From positions 180,722 to 244,721 of the forward strand of contig NZ_BSTQ01000017.1 of assembly GCF_030269605.1 (NCBI RefSeq): DNA of 64,000 nucleotides, written 5' to 3'. Source of the DNA: Lentzea sp. NBRC 105346. GTDB taxonomy: Bacteria; Actinomycetota; Actinomycetes; Mycobacteriales; Pseudonocardiaceae. A model generated the notes under the pieces. The model searched no databases and had not been told where the DNA came from. It worked only from the letters and a program-made list of their open reading frames with translations. Positions 49,961 through 58,466 of the stretch are shown piece after piece. The position numbers were made by a program, and so were the translations under genes. The stretch's first letter is position 1, and every line of letters starts with the position of its first letter.

Positions 49961-50983
49961 CTATCCCTCGATGCGGCGGATGACGCTGATGGGTCCGATC
50001 GAGTCGATCGGCGCGATCCGCACCGGCACCCCTTCGGTCGACGCGTGCACGGCGTTCTGGTTGTCCACGGCCATCGCGACGTGCGACTGCGACGAGTAGT
50101 AGATGATCAGGTCGCCGGGCTGGACGTCGCCCCGCGACACGGCGCGTCCCACCCCGGCCTGGCCGCCGCTGGTGCGCGGGATGCGCATGCCGGCGGCCTC
50201 GTACGCCTTCATCGTGAGCCCGGCGCAGTCCCACCAGTCCGGGCCGGTCGCGCCGTAGCGGTAGCCGTCACCGCGCTGCGCCAGCGCGAACGCCAGTGCG
50301 GCGCCTGCGGTGCCCGGCGGCACCTTGATGTTGGACATGTCGCCCTTGTCGCCGAGCTTCGCCTTGTCGCCCGCGGACAGCCCGTTCATCGCGGCCTTGA
50401 CCTCACGGATCTGCGTCTGCAGCTCGGTGTTGCGCTTGTCCAGGTCCGCCCGCAGCTGCTCGGCGGCCTTGGTGGCGTCCGACGCGCGGGTCTGCGCGTC
50501 CTGGGCGGACTGGCGGGCCTGGTTCGCCCGGTCGACCGCGCCGGAGAGCTTCGCGAGCGCCTCGGTGTTGTCCGCGGCGAGGATGCCGAGCGCGGACATG
50601 CGGTTGAGGAAGTCCTGCTGCGATTCGCTGACCAGCAGCGCGGACAACGAGTTGAACCGGGCGCCCTGGAAGGAGGCCTCGGTGAGCTTGTCGACGTGGA
50701 CGCGGAAGGTCTCCTCGTCCGCCTTGGCCTGGTCGACGATCCGCTGCGCGGCGCCGACGTCGGCGTTGGCCTTGTCGAGCTCGCCCTTCTTCTTGTCGAG
50801 GTCCTCCTGCGCGCGCAGGACGTCCTCGTTGAGCTTGGTGGCCTGCTCGGAGAGCTCGTTGTACTTCTTCAACGCGTCCGCCGCGGTGGCGGGCGGCTGG
50901 GCGATCGCGGGAGCGCTGGTCAGCCCGACGGAGGCAACGGCGATGGCGGCGAAGAAGCCGCGCTTGAGTCTGTGAGATGCCAC
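49961..50983 (-). CDS. NlpC/P60 cell-wall hydrolase (Rv2190c/RipC-like)
   Basis: This 340-residue exported protein has a signal peptide (to about residue 28), a long coiled coil (about 35-200, for example ATKLNEDVLRAQEDLDKKKGEL) and a C-terminal NlpC/P60 domain with Cys253 in DWWDCAGLT, His301 in SHVAMAV and His313 in AVHAST. It should cleave the D-iGlu-mDAP bond of peptidoglycan stem peptides; the coiled coil may bind an activator such as FtsX, as for RipC in mycobacteria. The catalytic motif is DCAGL instead of the usual DCSGL. GTG 50983 follows GGGGACCG. Confidence 0.9.
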   Translation of the reverse strand: MASHRLKRGFFAAIAVASVGLTSAPAIAQPPATAADALKKYNELSEQATKLNEDVLRAQEDLDKKKGELDKANADVGAAQRIVDQAKADEETFRVHVDKLTEASFQGARFNSLSALLVSESQQDFLNRMSALGILAADNTEALAKLSGAVDRANQARQSAQDAQTRASDATKAAEQLRADLDKRNTELQTQIREVKAAMNGLSAGDKAKLGDKGDMSNIKVPPGTAGAALAFALAQRGDGYRYGATGPDWWDCAGLTMKAYEAAGMRIPRTSGGQAGVGRAVSRGDVQPGDLIIYYSSQSHVAMAVDNQNAVHASTEGVPVRIAPIDSIGPISVIRRIEG

Positions 50984-51050
50984 TTTTCTCGGTCCCCTCA
51001 GTGTGATCCCGGTCAAGTTACCGGGTGATCCACTTGGGGTCGGATCGGGG

Positions 51051-52385
51051 TCAGACCCGGCCCAGGCGTGCGAGCAGCACCGCCGAAGGCACCGGGTGGG
51101 CGCCCCTGCGGCGCACCGAGTCCGCGACCGCGCGGTCGGACGTGACGACCACGACGGGCCGTCCCTCCGGTTCGGCGGTGACCAGCGCGCGGATGACGTC
51201 GTCCGCAAGAACGCCAGGGTCGCTGAACAGCACGCGCACACCCCGCGGCGCGGCGGCCGGGACGGCGACGACGCCCGCGCCGTCGAAGACGAGCGTGACC
51301 TCGGCGCCGGTGCGGGCGGCGAGCACGGCGAGCTGGTGCACGAGCCGGTCGCGCTGATCGGACAGCGACAGCTCGGGATAGCCGGTCTTGGTGACGTTGT
51401 AGCCGTCCACCACGAGATGCACGGTCGGGAGCGCGAGCAACCGGTCCAGCGCCGCCGGGTCCTCGACGCGCCCCACCGCGCCCTGTGCCGCGCTGGCGCC
51501 GCGCACCAGGTCCGCGGGGCGGGGTCCGGTGCCGCCGAGCGCGAGCTCCCGGCGCAGTCCGGTGACGGCCCCGTCGAGCGTGTCGACGAGCAGTGCGAGC
51601 CGGACCTCGTCGGCCTGCCGCGCCTCGCGGGCGGACTGCCGGGCCACCTCGGCGTCCGCGATGGCCCGCTGCGCCTTGCTCTTCTCGGCTTCGGCGCGCT
51701 CCCGTTCGCGGTCGCGTTCCGCGGTGATCCGCTTGAGCTCCTGCTCGGCGTTGAGTTGCGCCTTCTCCACCTCGGCGGCGGCCGACGCCGCCAGGTCCTT
51801 GGCCTCGCGCAGCTTGACGCCCTGTTCCCGCAACCGCTTGCGCAGCCGTTCCAGCTCGACCTCGGCCTCGGCGCGGATCCGCTCGGCGGCATCGTCCAGC
51901 ATCGCCCGCTCGGTGCGCAGCCGGTCGAGTTCGACTTCGGCGCGTTCCAGTCTCGTGATCGCCGCGTCGCGTTCCGCGCGCAGCGTCGCGTCGCCGACCC
52001 GGCGTGACACCAGCTCGACGTAGTGCGGCGCGACCTCCTCGCCCTGCAGCACTGCCGCCGCCGCGGCCGTCACCGGGTCCGGCGACGTGATCTCCAACGT
52101 GGACGGCCGGTTCTTGCGCAGCCACTCCACTACGGCCGTTCGGAAGTTCGCCGAATCACGCAGCCCGGCCACGACCTGCGCGCCGCCCAGGCGGGCACGT
52201 TTCGTCGGGGCGAACCGGGCCACCGGGCGCAGGCTCTGCGGGACGTCGACCTTGGCCATCTCGCCGAGCGCGTCCGCGCCCAGCTCCGCGAGACGGGTGC
52301 GCAGGGGCTCCGGCAGGGCGGCCCAGTCCACAGTGGATTCACCCGGCTCCTCGGGGCCGGGTTGATCGAGGTCGTGGTCGGGCAT
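51051..52385 (-). CDS. NYN domain protein with central coiled coil
   Basis: This 444-residue protein has three parts: an N-terminal helical region (ADALGEMAKVDVPQSLRPVARFAP), a long coiled coil (about 135-255, many Glu/Arg/Lys heptads), and a C-terminal NYN/YacP-like domain (HLVVDGYNVTKTGYPELSLSDQRDRLVHQL, VTLVFDGAGV, VLADDVIRALV, VVVTSDRAVADSVRRRGA). The four Asp residues fit a PIN/NYN metal site, so it is probably a ribonuclease. ATG 52385 has AGGA four bases upstream; GTG 52397 is also possible. It diverges from the damage-promoter region of the DEDD-UvrC gene across 343 bases. Confidence 0.82.
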   Translation of the reverse strand: MPDHDLDQPGPEEPGESTVDWAALPEPLRTRLAELGADALGEMAKVDVPQSLRPVARFAPTKRARLGGAQVVAGLRDSANFRTAVVEWLRKNRPSTLEITSPDPVTAAAAAVLQGEEVAPHYVELVSRRVGDATLRAERDAAITRLERAEVELDRLRTERAMLDDAAERIRAEAEVELERLRKRLREQGVKLREAKDLAASAAAEVEKAQLNAEQELKRITAERDRERERAEAEKSKAQRAIADAEVARQSAREARQADEVRLALLVDTLDGAVTGLRRELALGGTGPRPADLVRGASAAQGAVGRVEDPAALDRLLALPTVHLVVDGYNVTKTGYPELSLSDQRDRLVHQLAVLAARTGAEVTLVFDGAGVVAVPAAAPRGVRVLFSDPGVLADDVIRALVTAEPEGRPVVVVTSDRAVADSVRRRGAHPVPSAVLLARLGRV

Positions 52386-52504
52386 CGGGTCCTGCACCGC
52401 TACAGGCTAGAGCCACCGGCGCGCGGTCAGCGACCCGCTGTCCCGGCGACCCGCCGGTTGAGATGGTTCGCAAGGTCGCGCAGGGCATCCGGCTTCTCTG
52501 GTGA

Positions 52505-52735
52505 CCCGGCTCGCGAGGTCGCGATTCCCCAGCGACCTCGCCGCGGGAGCGGAGCGAGCGCCATCCAAAACTGTCAGACCCCGTCGCTAACGTCCACGAC
52601 ATGACCACCCGACCGCCCCTCGACGAGCCCGAGCCACCACCCCAGCGAGGTCGCACTTCCCCGGCGACCTCACCGCCGTCTGCGAAGCAGCGGCGATCAA
52701 ACACTGCCCCCTCGCCAACGTCCGTGTCGTGTCCG
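52505..52735 (+). repeat. Duplicated promoter-containing unit of about 85-120 bp
   Basis: A unit starting with CGAGGTCGC...TTCCCC...GCGACCTC and ending TAACGTCCACGAC-ATG (52509-52603) is repeated imperfectly at about 52644-52731, ending CAACGTCCGTGTC-GTG. The first copy has a complete PafBC-type -35; the second keeps only the -10 part. The second copy ends at the real start codon. The rest of 52386-52728 holds nothing else recognisable. Confidence 0.6.
52571..52593 (+). promoter_or_regulatory. PafBC-type promoter upstream of the DEDD-UvrC gene
   Basis: CTGTCAGACC (52571-52580) and TAACGT (52588-52593) have the same spacing as the recA promoter. The expected transcript start coincides with ATG 52601, giving a leaderless reading frame (next entry). 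Confidence 0.65.
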
Positions 52736-52744
52736 CCCAGCTGA
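52601..52744 (+). CDS. Possible leaderless upstream reading frame (47 aa)
   Basis: ATG 52601 lies exactly where a leaderless transcript from the PafBC-type promoter would start. It opens 47 codons rich in Pro, Ser and Arg and ends at 52744, overlapping the DEDD-UvrC start by 16 bases in another frame. It could be a translated leader that affects the downstream gene, or a remnant of an earlier start after promoter duplication. The amino-acid composition is not convincing as a functional protein. Confidence 0.3.
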   Translation: MTTRPPLDEPEPPPQRGRTSPATSPPSAKQRRSNTAPSPTSVSCPPS

Positions 52745-54426
52745 CCTTCGACGAGCTCGGAACCCCGTTACGCGACACGACGTTCGTGGTCTTCGACCTG
52801 GAGACCACGGGTGGCAGCGCGGCCGAGGACTCGGTGACCGAGATCGGCGCGGTGAAGGTCCGCGGCGGCGTGGTCCTCGGCGAGTTCGCGACGCTCGTCG
52901 ATCCGGAGCAGGGCATCCCGCCGCAGGTAGTCCAGCTGACCGGAATCACGCAGGCGATGGTGACGGGTGCGCCGCGCCTGGGGTCGGTGCTGCCTGCGTT
53001 CCTCGAGTTCGCGGCCGGGGCGGTGCTGGTGGCGCACAACTCCGGTTTCGACGTGGGGTTCATGAAGGCGGCGTGCGAGCGGCACGGCTACCGGTGGCCG
53101 AAGCCGTCGGTGGTCTGCACCGTGCGGCTCGCCCGCCGGGTGCTGTCTCGCGACGAGGCGCCCAGCTGCCGGCTCTCGAACCTGGCGGCGTTGTTCGGGG
53201 CGCGCACGCCGACGCACCGGGCGCTCGCGGACGCCCGCGCGACGGTGGACGTGCTGCACGCGTTGCTGGAGCGCGTCGGCAATCTGGGTGTGCACTCGCT
53301 GGAGGAGCTGCTGGCGTACCTGCCGGAGGTCACGCCCGAGCAGCGCCGGAAACGGTCGCTGGCGGCGCACCTGCCGTCGGCGCCGGGCGTGTACCTGTTC
53401 CGGGGACCTTCCGAGGAGGTGTTGTACGTCGGCACGGCGTCGGACCTGCGGCGGCGCGTGCGGCAGTACTTCACGGCCTCGGAGGGCAGGCGCCGGCTCC
53501 GCGAAATGGTGGCGCTCGCGGTGCGCGTCGACGGCGTCGAGTGCGCCCATTCGCTGGAGGCCGAGGTGCGCGAGCTGCGGCTGCTGCGCGCGCACCGGCC
53601 CGCGTACAACAGGAGGTCCAAGAACCCGCATCACGCCTGGTGGCTGGTGCTGACCGACGAGGCGTACCCGCGCCTGTCCGTCGTCCGGCGCCCGCGCGAC
53701 GGCGCGCTCGGCCCGTTCCGCACGCAACACGCGGCCACGGCCGCGGCGGACGCGCTGCTCGACGCCGTCCCGCTGCGCGCGTGCAAGCTGAAGATCCCGG
53801 CCCACAACCAGCGCGCGTCTCCCTGTGCTCTGGCCGAGCTCGGCCGCTGCCGCGCCCCCTGCGCGGGCCGGCAGTCGGTGGAGGAGTACTCCCCTGCCGT
53901 GGCGGCGTTGCGCGACCTGGTGACCGGGCGCAGCGCGGACCCCTTACGCGTGCTCGCTTCGCAGGTGGACCAGCTGTCGGGCGCTCACCGCTTCGAGGAG
54001 GCCGCTGTGCGGCGCGACCGCCTCGCCGGGCTCGTGCGCGCTGTCGACCGGGCCCAGCGGCTGTCGGCACTGGCGCAGCTGTCCCAGCTGGTGGCCGCGC
54101 GGCCGGACCAGCGGGGTGGCTGGGAGTTCTCGGTGATCCGCTACGGCCGACTGGCCTCGGCCGGGGTGGCGCGGCGCGGTGTGCGGCCGATGCCGGTGGT
54201 CGACACGCTGGTGGCCGCTGCCGAGACCGTCATGCCCGCCGCGGGGCCGTTGCGCGGGGCTCCGCCGGAGGAGACCGGGGTGCTGCTGCGGTGGCTCACG
54301 CAACCGGGGACGCGGCTCGTATACACCGACGAGCCCTGGGCCTCGCCCGCGTACAGCGCGGCCACGTGGAGTGATTGGGCTGAGCGGGCCGCGTCCGCAC
54401 GACCTGAGGAGGATCGCTGGCACTGA
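52729..54426 (+). CDS. DEDD exonuclease-UvrC-like endonuclease fusion (Rv2191-like)
   Basis: This 565-residue protein joins two DNA-repair modules. The N-terminal DnaQ-like DEDDh exonuclease (about 18-185) has VFDLETTGG, AHNSGFDVGFMKAAC and HRALADARATVDVL. The second part has a GIY-YIG nuclease like UvrC/Cho (about 213-300: LPSAPGVYLFRGPSEEVLYVGTASDLRRRV), a Cys-rich CALAELGRCRAPCAG segment and a UVR-like helix. No HhH region is seen. GTG 52729 is chosen. M. tuberculosis Rv2191 has this same architecture and place. The PafBC-type promoter about 130 bp upstream predicts RecA-independent induction by DNA damage. Confidence 0.9.
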   Translation: MSAQLTFDELGTPLRDTTFVVFDLETTGGSAAEDSVTEIGAVKVRGGVVLGEFATLVDPEQGIPPQVVQLTGITQAMVTGAPRLGSVLPAFLEFAAGAVLVAHNSGFDVGFMKAACERHGYRWPKPSVVCTVRLARRVLSRDEAPSCRLSNLAALFGARTPTHRALADARATVDVLHALLERVGNLGVHSLEELLAYLPEVTPEQRRKRSLAAHLPSAPGVYLFRGPSEEVLYVGTASDLRRRVRQYFTASEGRRRLREMVALAVRVDGVECAHSLEAEVRELRLLRAHRPAYNRRSKNPHHAWWLVLTDEAYPRLSVVRRPRDGALGPFRTQHAATAAADALLDAVPLRACKLKIPAHNQRASPCALAELGRCRAPCAGRQSVEEYSPAVAALRDLVTGRSADPLRVLASQVDQLSGAHRFEEAAVRRDRLAGLVRAVDRAQRLSALAQLSQLVAARPDQRGGWEFSVIRYGRLASAGVARRGVRPMPVVDTLVAAAETVMPAAGPLRGAPPEETGVLLRWLTQPGTRLVYTDEPWASPAYSAATWSDWAERAASARPEEDRWH

Positions 54427-54549
54427 CCCACAACCGAATACAGGCAGCAGCGTGAGGGCTTGCGCGGTCTGCTGAACGAAATGCGGCGGACGTCGCCGAG
54501 TTCCTGGAGCGGGAGTTCCCGGACCACTTCGGACTCGCGCGACCGACCG

Positions 54550-55533
54550 TCAGCGGCCGTCCACTCGCGCCCCCGCCTGCCCGAACACGTGCGGCGAAGC
54601 GGAGTCGATGAAGTCCGCCAGGAACCCGCGGCTGAACCCGGTCGCCTCCTCCAGCCGCTGCACGGCCTCGTCGGGCAACGACACGGAGAGCGCGCCGAGG
54701 TTCTCGGTCAACTGATCGACGGTCCGCGCCCCGACAATGGGCACCACGGCCCGCGAACGGTGTCGCGTCCACGCGATGGCGACCTGGGAACTGGTGACGC
54801 CCAAGTCCGCGGCCACAGACCCGACGGCCGCGGCGACGGCGTGGTCGTGGGCGCTGATCGAGTCCGGGGACACGCGGCCGGTGCCACCCAAGGCGTACTT
54901 CCCGGACAGCACGCCACCACCGAGCGGGCTCCACGCGGCGACGCTCATGCCGAACGCCTCGGCCATCGGCAGCATCTCGCGCTCGATGTCGCGGTTCAGC
55001 AGGCTGTAGGGCACCTGGAGGCCGGCGAACGGTGTCCAGGAGCGCCACTCGGCGAGGGTGTTCGCGCGCGAGACGACCCAGGCGGGGGCGTCGGAGATGC
55101 CGACATAGAGGACCTTGCCCGCTCGGACGGCGTCGTCGAGTGCCCGCATGGTCTCTTCGATGGGCGTGTGCGGGTCCCAGATGTGCACCCAGTAGATGTC
55201 CACGTAGTCGGTGCGCAGGCGGCGCAGCGACATTTCCAGTGACGCCACCAGGTTCTTGCGGTGGTTGCCCGCGGCGTTGGGGTCGGTGGCGTCGCGCGTG
55301 ACGGTGTACTTGGTGGCGAGCACGAAACGGTCGCGCCTGCCCGAGAGCAGGGAACCCACGACCTCCTCGGAGCGGCCGCCGCCGTAATTCACCGCCGTGT
55401 CGATGACGTTGCCGCCGGCGTCGGCATAGGTGTCGAGGACGCGGCGGTCCTCGTCGATGTCGCCGAAGGTCATCGCGCCCAAGAACAGCTCGGAGACGCG
55501 GAGTCCGGTCCGGCCGAACAGCCGGTATCGCAT
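54550..55533 (-). CDS. Aldo/keto reductase
   Basis: This 327-residue TIM-barrel NADPH oxidoreductase starts MRYRLFGRTGLRVSELFLG. It has FDTA-like NVIDTAVNYGGGRSEE (catalytic Asp and Tyr), the Lys in VLATKYT, the His in DIYWVHIWD, and the NADPH-binding VVPIVGARTVDQLTENL. It probably reduces aldehydes or ketones of unknown identity. ATG 55533 follows GGGGGAT; ATG 55542 is also possible. The 123 bases between this gene and the DEDD-UvrC stop hold nothing recognisable. Confidence 0.88.
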   Translation of the reverse strand: MRYRLFGRTGLRVSELFLGAMTFGDIDEDRRVLDTYADAGGNVIDTAVNYGGGRSEEVVGSLLSGRRDRFVLATKYTVTRDATDPNAAGNHRKNLVASLEMSLRRLRTDYVDIYWVHIWDPHTPIEETMRALDDAVRAGKVLYVGISDAPAWVVSRANTLAEWRSWTPFAGLQVPYSLLNRDIEREMLPMAEAFGMSVAAWSPLGGGVLSGKYALGGTGRVSPDSISAHDHAVAAAVGSVAADLGVTSSQVAIAWTRHRSRAVVPIVGARTVDQLTENLGALSVSLPDEAVQRLEEATGFSRGFLADFIDSASPHVFGQAGARVDGR

Positions 55534-55552
55534 ATCCCCCATGCGGCCAACA

Positions 55553-55587
55553 TTAACGGCTCCGCCCACAGCAGACGGAGCCGTTAA
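55553..55587 (-). terminator. Terminator hairpin of the aquaporin gene
   Basis: TTAACGGCTCCG pairs perfectly with CGGAGCCGTTAA across an 11-base loop, just after the aquaporin stop (minus strand). Confidence 0.75.
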
Positions 55588-55591
55588 ATAG

Positions 55592-56278
55592 TCAGACGTT
55601 AGCCGTGCGCCGGGCGGACGACGTGACCGCGCTGAACAGACCAGCCGCCAGGATTCCGCCGAACACCGGGGCGATCAGGTACACGGGCAACTGTCCCCAT
55701 GCGACCGGACCGCCGGTGAAGGCGAGCACGACGTCCGGGCCGAACGTGCGCGCCAGGTTCACCGACGCACCCGCCACCGGTCCGAAAGCGACGATCTGGG
55801 TGGCCAGCGCCAGGCCGATACCGAGGCCCGTGACATGCCGCGGCGCGGATGGCGACACGGCGAGTGCGAACACGGCCGTCACCAACAGGAACGCACCCAG
55901 GGCCTCGGCGACGAACGCCTGGGTGACGCTGACACCGGGAGCGAAGGACGTGGCACCCAGCGACGTGCCGGGGCCGTGGATCACCTGGGCCAGGTACGCG
56001 CCGAGCACGCCACCGGCGAGCTGGGCCAGTACGTAGCCGGGGACCTCGCGCCACGGGAGGCGGCCCGTGACGGCCAGTGCGACGGTGACGGTCGGGTTGA
56101 AGTGGGCGCCCGACACGGCACCGAACGCGTAGATGCCGACCATGAGCGCCAGGCCGTGCGCCAGGGCGACGGTCAGGAGCGAGTCGGAGACGGCGACGGC
56201 GGCGGAGATTCCGAACAGGCAGAGGATCGTGGTGCCAGCCAGCTCGGCCGCCAGCTTGCGGGCATGGGAGTGGTCCAC
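55592..56278 (-). CDS. Aquaporin/MIP family channel with atypical pore motifs
   Basis: This 228-residue channel has six membrane helices and two half-helix loops. The first NPA box is NPT (HFNPTVTVALAV, Asn61) and the second is NLA followed by the selectivity-filter Arg (ASVNLARTF, Asn174 and Arg177). Both Asn and the Arg are kept, so it should still conduct small neutral solutes such as water, glycerol or others; the altered boxes may change selectivity. GTG 56278 is chosen because upstream residues need a TTG start. It is monocistronic with its own terminator. Confidence 0.85.
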   Translation of the reverse strand: MDHSHARKLAAELAGTTILCLFGISAAVAVSDSLLTVALAHGLALMVGIYAFGAVSGAHFNPTVTVALAVTGRLPWREVPGYVLAQLAGGVLGAYLAQVIHGPGTSLGATSFAPGVSVTQAFVAEALGAFLLVTAVFALAVSPSAPRHVTGLGIGLALATQIVAFGPVAGASVNLARTFGPDVVLAFTGGPVAWGQLPVYLIAPVFGGILAAGLFSAVTSSARRTANV

Positions 56279-56409
56279 TGGGTACTCGCAATCGGGGAGA
56301 CGAAAGGAAGCACCCAAGCTCGCAGCAGCACCCGAACCACCGCGATCTGCCGATAGGGCACACTAGCGGTGCTTTCGATACCACCTGCTGAGATGCAAGG
56401 AGGACCACC

Positions 56410-56694
56410 GTGGTCACCGCGATCGTGCTGATCCAGGCCGCCGCCGAGCGCATTCCCGAAGCGGCGCAGGAGATCGCCGACATCGATGGCGTCACCGAGG
56501 TGTACTCCTGCGCGGGTGACGTGGACCTGATCGCGATCGTCAAGGTCGCGCAGCACGAGGATCTCGCCGCGCTCGTGCCCGGGAAGATCAGCAAGGTGGC
56601 CGGCGTGCTGAACACCGACACGCACATCGCGTTCCGGAGTTACTCGAAGCGAGATGCCGAGGCCGCCTTCGCCATCGGCCTGGATGACGCCTAG
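56410..56694 (+). CDS. Stand-alone Lrp/AsnC ligand-binding (RAM) domain protein
   Basis: This 94-residue protein is only the effector domain of Lrp/AsnC regulators: VTAIVLIQAAAERIPEAAQEIADIDGVTEVYSCAGDVDLIAIVKV and HIAFRSYSKR. No DNA-binding domain is present. GTG 56410 follows AAGGAGGACC. Such small RAM proteins form oligomers that bind amino acids and are often found near trpD and the qcr cluster in actinobacteria; they may bind full-length Lrp partners. Confidence 0.9.
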   Translation: MVTAIVLIQAAAERIPEAAQEIADIDGVTEVYSCAGDVDLIAIVKVAQHEDLAALVPGKISKVAGVLNTDTHIAFRSYSKRDAEAAFAIGLDDA

Positions 56695-56752
56695 TAACCG
56701 GGCACGTCACACCAAGGGGCCAGCGCGGGCCACTCCGAAGCACCAATACCGA

Positions 56753-56789
56753 ACGGCCCCCGTGGACGAAAGTCCACGGGGGCCGTTTC
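56753..56789. terminator. Bidirectional terminator between lrp-like gene and qcrB
   Basis: ACGGCCCCCGTGGAC and GTCCACGGGGGCCGT form a perfect 15-bp stem around the tetraloop GAAA, followed by TTT on the plus strand. It serves convergent genes on both sides. Confidence 0.9.
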
Positions 56790-56804
56790 AGTACGCGCTG
56801 GAGA

Positions 56805-58466
56805 TCAGGGCTGCTTGGGCTTGCCGGCCAGCTGGTCGGCGCGCTCCTCGGAGCTGATCTCGTCCGCCTGGACGCCCTTCTTCTTGCGGGCGTTCTCGAG
56901 CGCGATGGTCTCCTCCGGCGGGTCGGGCGTGAACGTGCTGCCCGGCACCGGGTGTCCGGCGGAACCCAGCTTGTTCATCTTCTTCGGCACCGACGCGCCC
57001 TGGTACTCCAGCGGAACCGGGTGGCCGTGGTCGTCGACCGGGCCGAGCGGCTGGTGCACCTCGATGAACTCACCGTGCGGCAGGCGCTTGATGATGCCGG
57101 TCTCGACACCGTGCTCGAGCACCTCGCGGTCGCCGCGCTGCAGGCCGATGCAGATCCGGTAGGCGACGAAGTACGCCAGCGGCGGCAGCACCAGCAGGCC
57201 GATGCGGCCCATCCACGTCGTGGCGTTCAGCGAGATGTTGAACTTCAGGGCGAAGATGTCGTTGCCGCCCATGAGCAGCATGACCATGAAGTACGTGATC
57301 GCCATCGAGCCGAGCGCCGTGCGGACGGGCACGTCACGCGGGCGCTGCAGCAGGTTGTGGTGCGCGTAGTCCTTGGTCAGCTTGCGCTCGATCCACGGGT
57401 AGACCGCCGCGATACCGGTCAGCAGCGGCAGGCCCAGGATGAACGGCCAGAACGGCGCCGGGACCGTGTAGTTGCCCAGGTAGAGCTCCCACGCGGGCCA
57501 GATGCGGACCAGGCCGTCGGTCCAGCCCATGTACCAGTCGGGCTGCGAACCGGCCAGCACCTGGGCCGGGCTGTACGGGCCGAACTGCCAGACCGGGTTG
57601 ATCTGGAAGACGCCACCCATGATCGCGATGACACCGACGACGATGGCGAAGAAGCCGCCGCCCTTGGCCGCGAACACCGGCATGATGCGCACGCCGACGA
57701 CGTTCGTCTCCTTGCGCCCGACACCGGGGAACTGGGTGTGCTTCTGGTACCAGACCAGGCCCAGGTGCGCCGCGATCAGGCCGAGCAGGATGCCCGGGAT
57801 CAGCAGGATGTGCGCGGTGTAGAGCATCGGGATCAGGTCGGTGCCGGGGAACTCGCCGCCGAACAGCAGCCAGTTCAGCCAGGTGCCGATGACCGGGAAC
57901 GAGATAAGCAGGCCCGCCATGACGCGCAGGCCGGTGCCGGAGAGCAGGTCGTCCGGCAGCGAGTAGCCGAGGAAGCCCTCGATCGCGCCCAGCATGAACA
58001 GCAGGATGCCGATGACCCAGTTGATCTCACGCGGCTTGCGGAACGCACCGGTGAAGAAGATCCGGAACATGTGCACGACGATCGCGCCCATGAACAGCAG
58101 CGCCGCCCAGTGGTGCACCTGGCGGACGAACAGGCCGCCGCGCGTCTCGAACGAGATGTCGAGCGTGGACGCGAACGCCCGCGACATCTCCATGCCCTTG
58201 AGGTTCTCGTAGGTGCCGTTGTACGTCACCTCGGTCATCGAGGGGTCGAAGAACAGCGCCAGGTACGTACCCGACAGCAGCAGCACGATGAAGCTGTACA
58301 GCGCGATCTCGCCGAGCAGGAACGACCAGTGCGTCGGGAAGACCTTGTTCAGCTGGTGACGGATCCCCTTGGCGGCGTGGAACCGCTCGTCGGCAGCGTT
58401 GGCCGCCGCACCTACGACGCGCGCGGCCGCGTTGGCCGGTTTCGTCGGCGTGGTGATGGCACTCAT
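56805..58466 (-). CDS. qcrB: Menaquinol-cytochrome c reductase cytochrome b subunit
   Basis: This 553-residue cytochrome b of the bcc complex oxidises menaquinol and passes electrons to the Rieske protein and diheme cytochrome c. It has the heme ligand region VRQVHHWAALLFMGAIVVHM, the quinol-site WPFILG (PEWY-like region shows actinobacterial change) and about eight helices, plus the long hydrophilic C-terminal tail typical of actinobacteria. ATG 58466 overlaps the qcrA stop by 4 bases. The order ctaE-qcrC-qcrA-qcrB is as in M. tuberculosis Rv2193-Rv2196. Confidence 0.96.
   Translation of the reverse strand: MSAITTPTKPANAAARVVGAAANAADERFHAAKGIRHQLNKVFPTHWSFLLGEIALYSFIVLLLSGTYLALFFDPSMTEVTYNGTYENLKGMEMSRAFASTLDISFETRGGLFVRQVHHWAALLFMGAIVVHMFRIFFTGAFRKPREINWVIGILLFMLGAIEGFLGYSLPDDLLSGTGLRVMAGLLISFPVIGTWLNWLLFGGEFPGTDLIPMLYTAHILLIPGILLGLIAAHLGLVWYQKHTQFPGVGRKETNVVGVRIMPVFAAKGGGFFAIVVGVIAIMGGVFQINPVWQFGPYSPAQVLAGSQPDWYMGWTDGLVRIWPAWELYLGNYTVPAPFWPFILGLPLLTGIAAVYPWIERKLTKDYAHHNLLQRPRDVPVRTALGSMAITYFMVMLLMGGNDIFALKFNISLNATTWMGRIGLLVLPPLAYFVAYRICIGLQRGDREVLEHGVETGIIKRLPHGEFIEVHQPLGPVDDHGHPVPLEYQGASVPKKMNKLGSAGHPVPGSTFTPDPPEETIALENARKKKGVQADEISSEERADQLAGKPKQP

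Noticed and set aside
49961..51050. c-di-AMP (ydaO-type) riboswitch upstream of the NlpC/P60 gene, as for some actinobacterial wall hydrolases
   Set aside because: Only about 67 bases separate it from the NYN gene and no riboswitch-like conserved segments are visible.
54427..54549. Possible short gene after the DEDD-UvrC gene (frame with MRRTSPSSWSGSS)
   Set aside because: No ribosome-binding site, low-complexity product, and overlap with the aldo/keto reductase 3' region.
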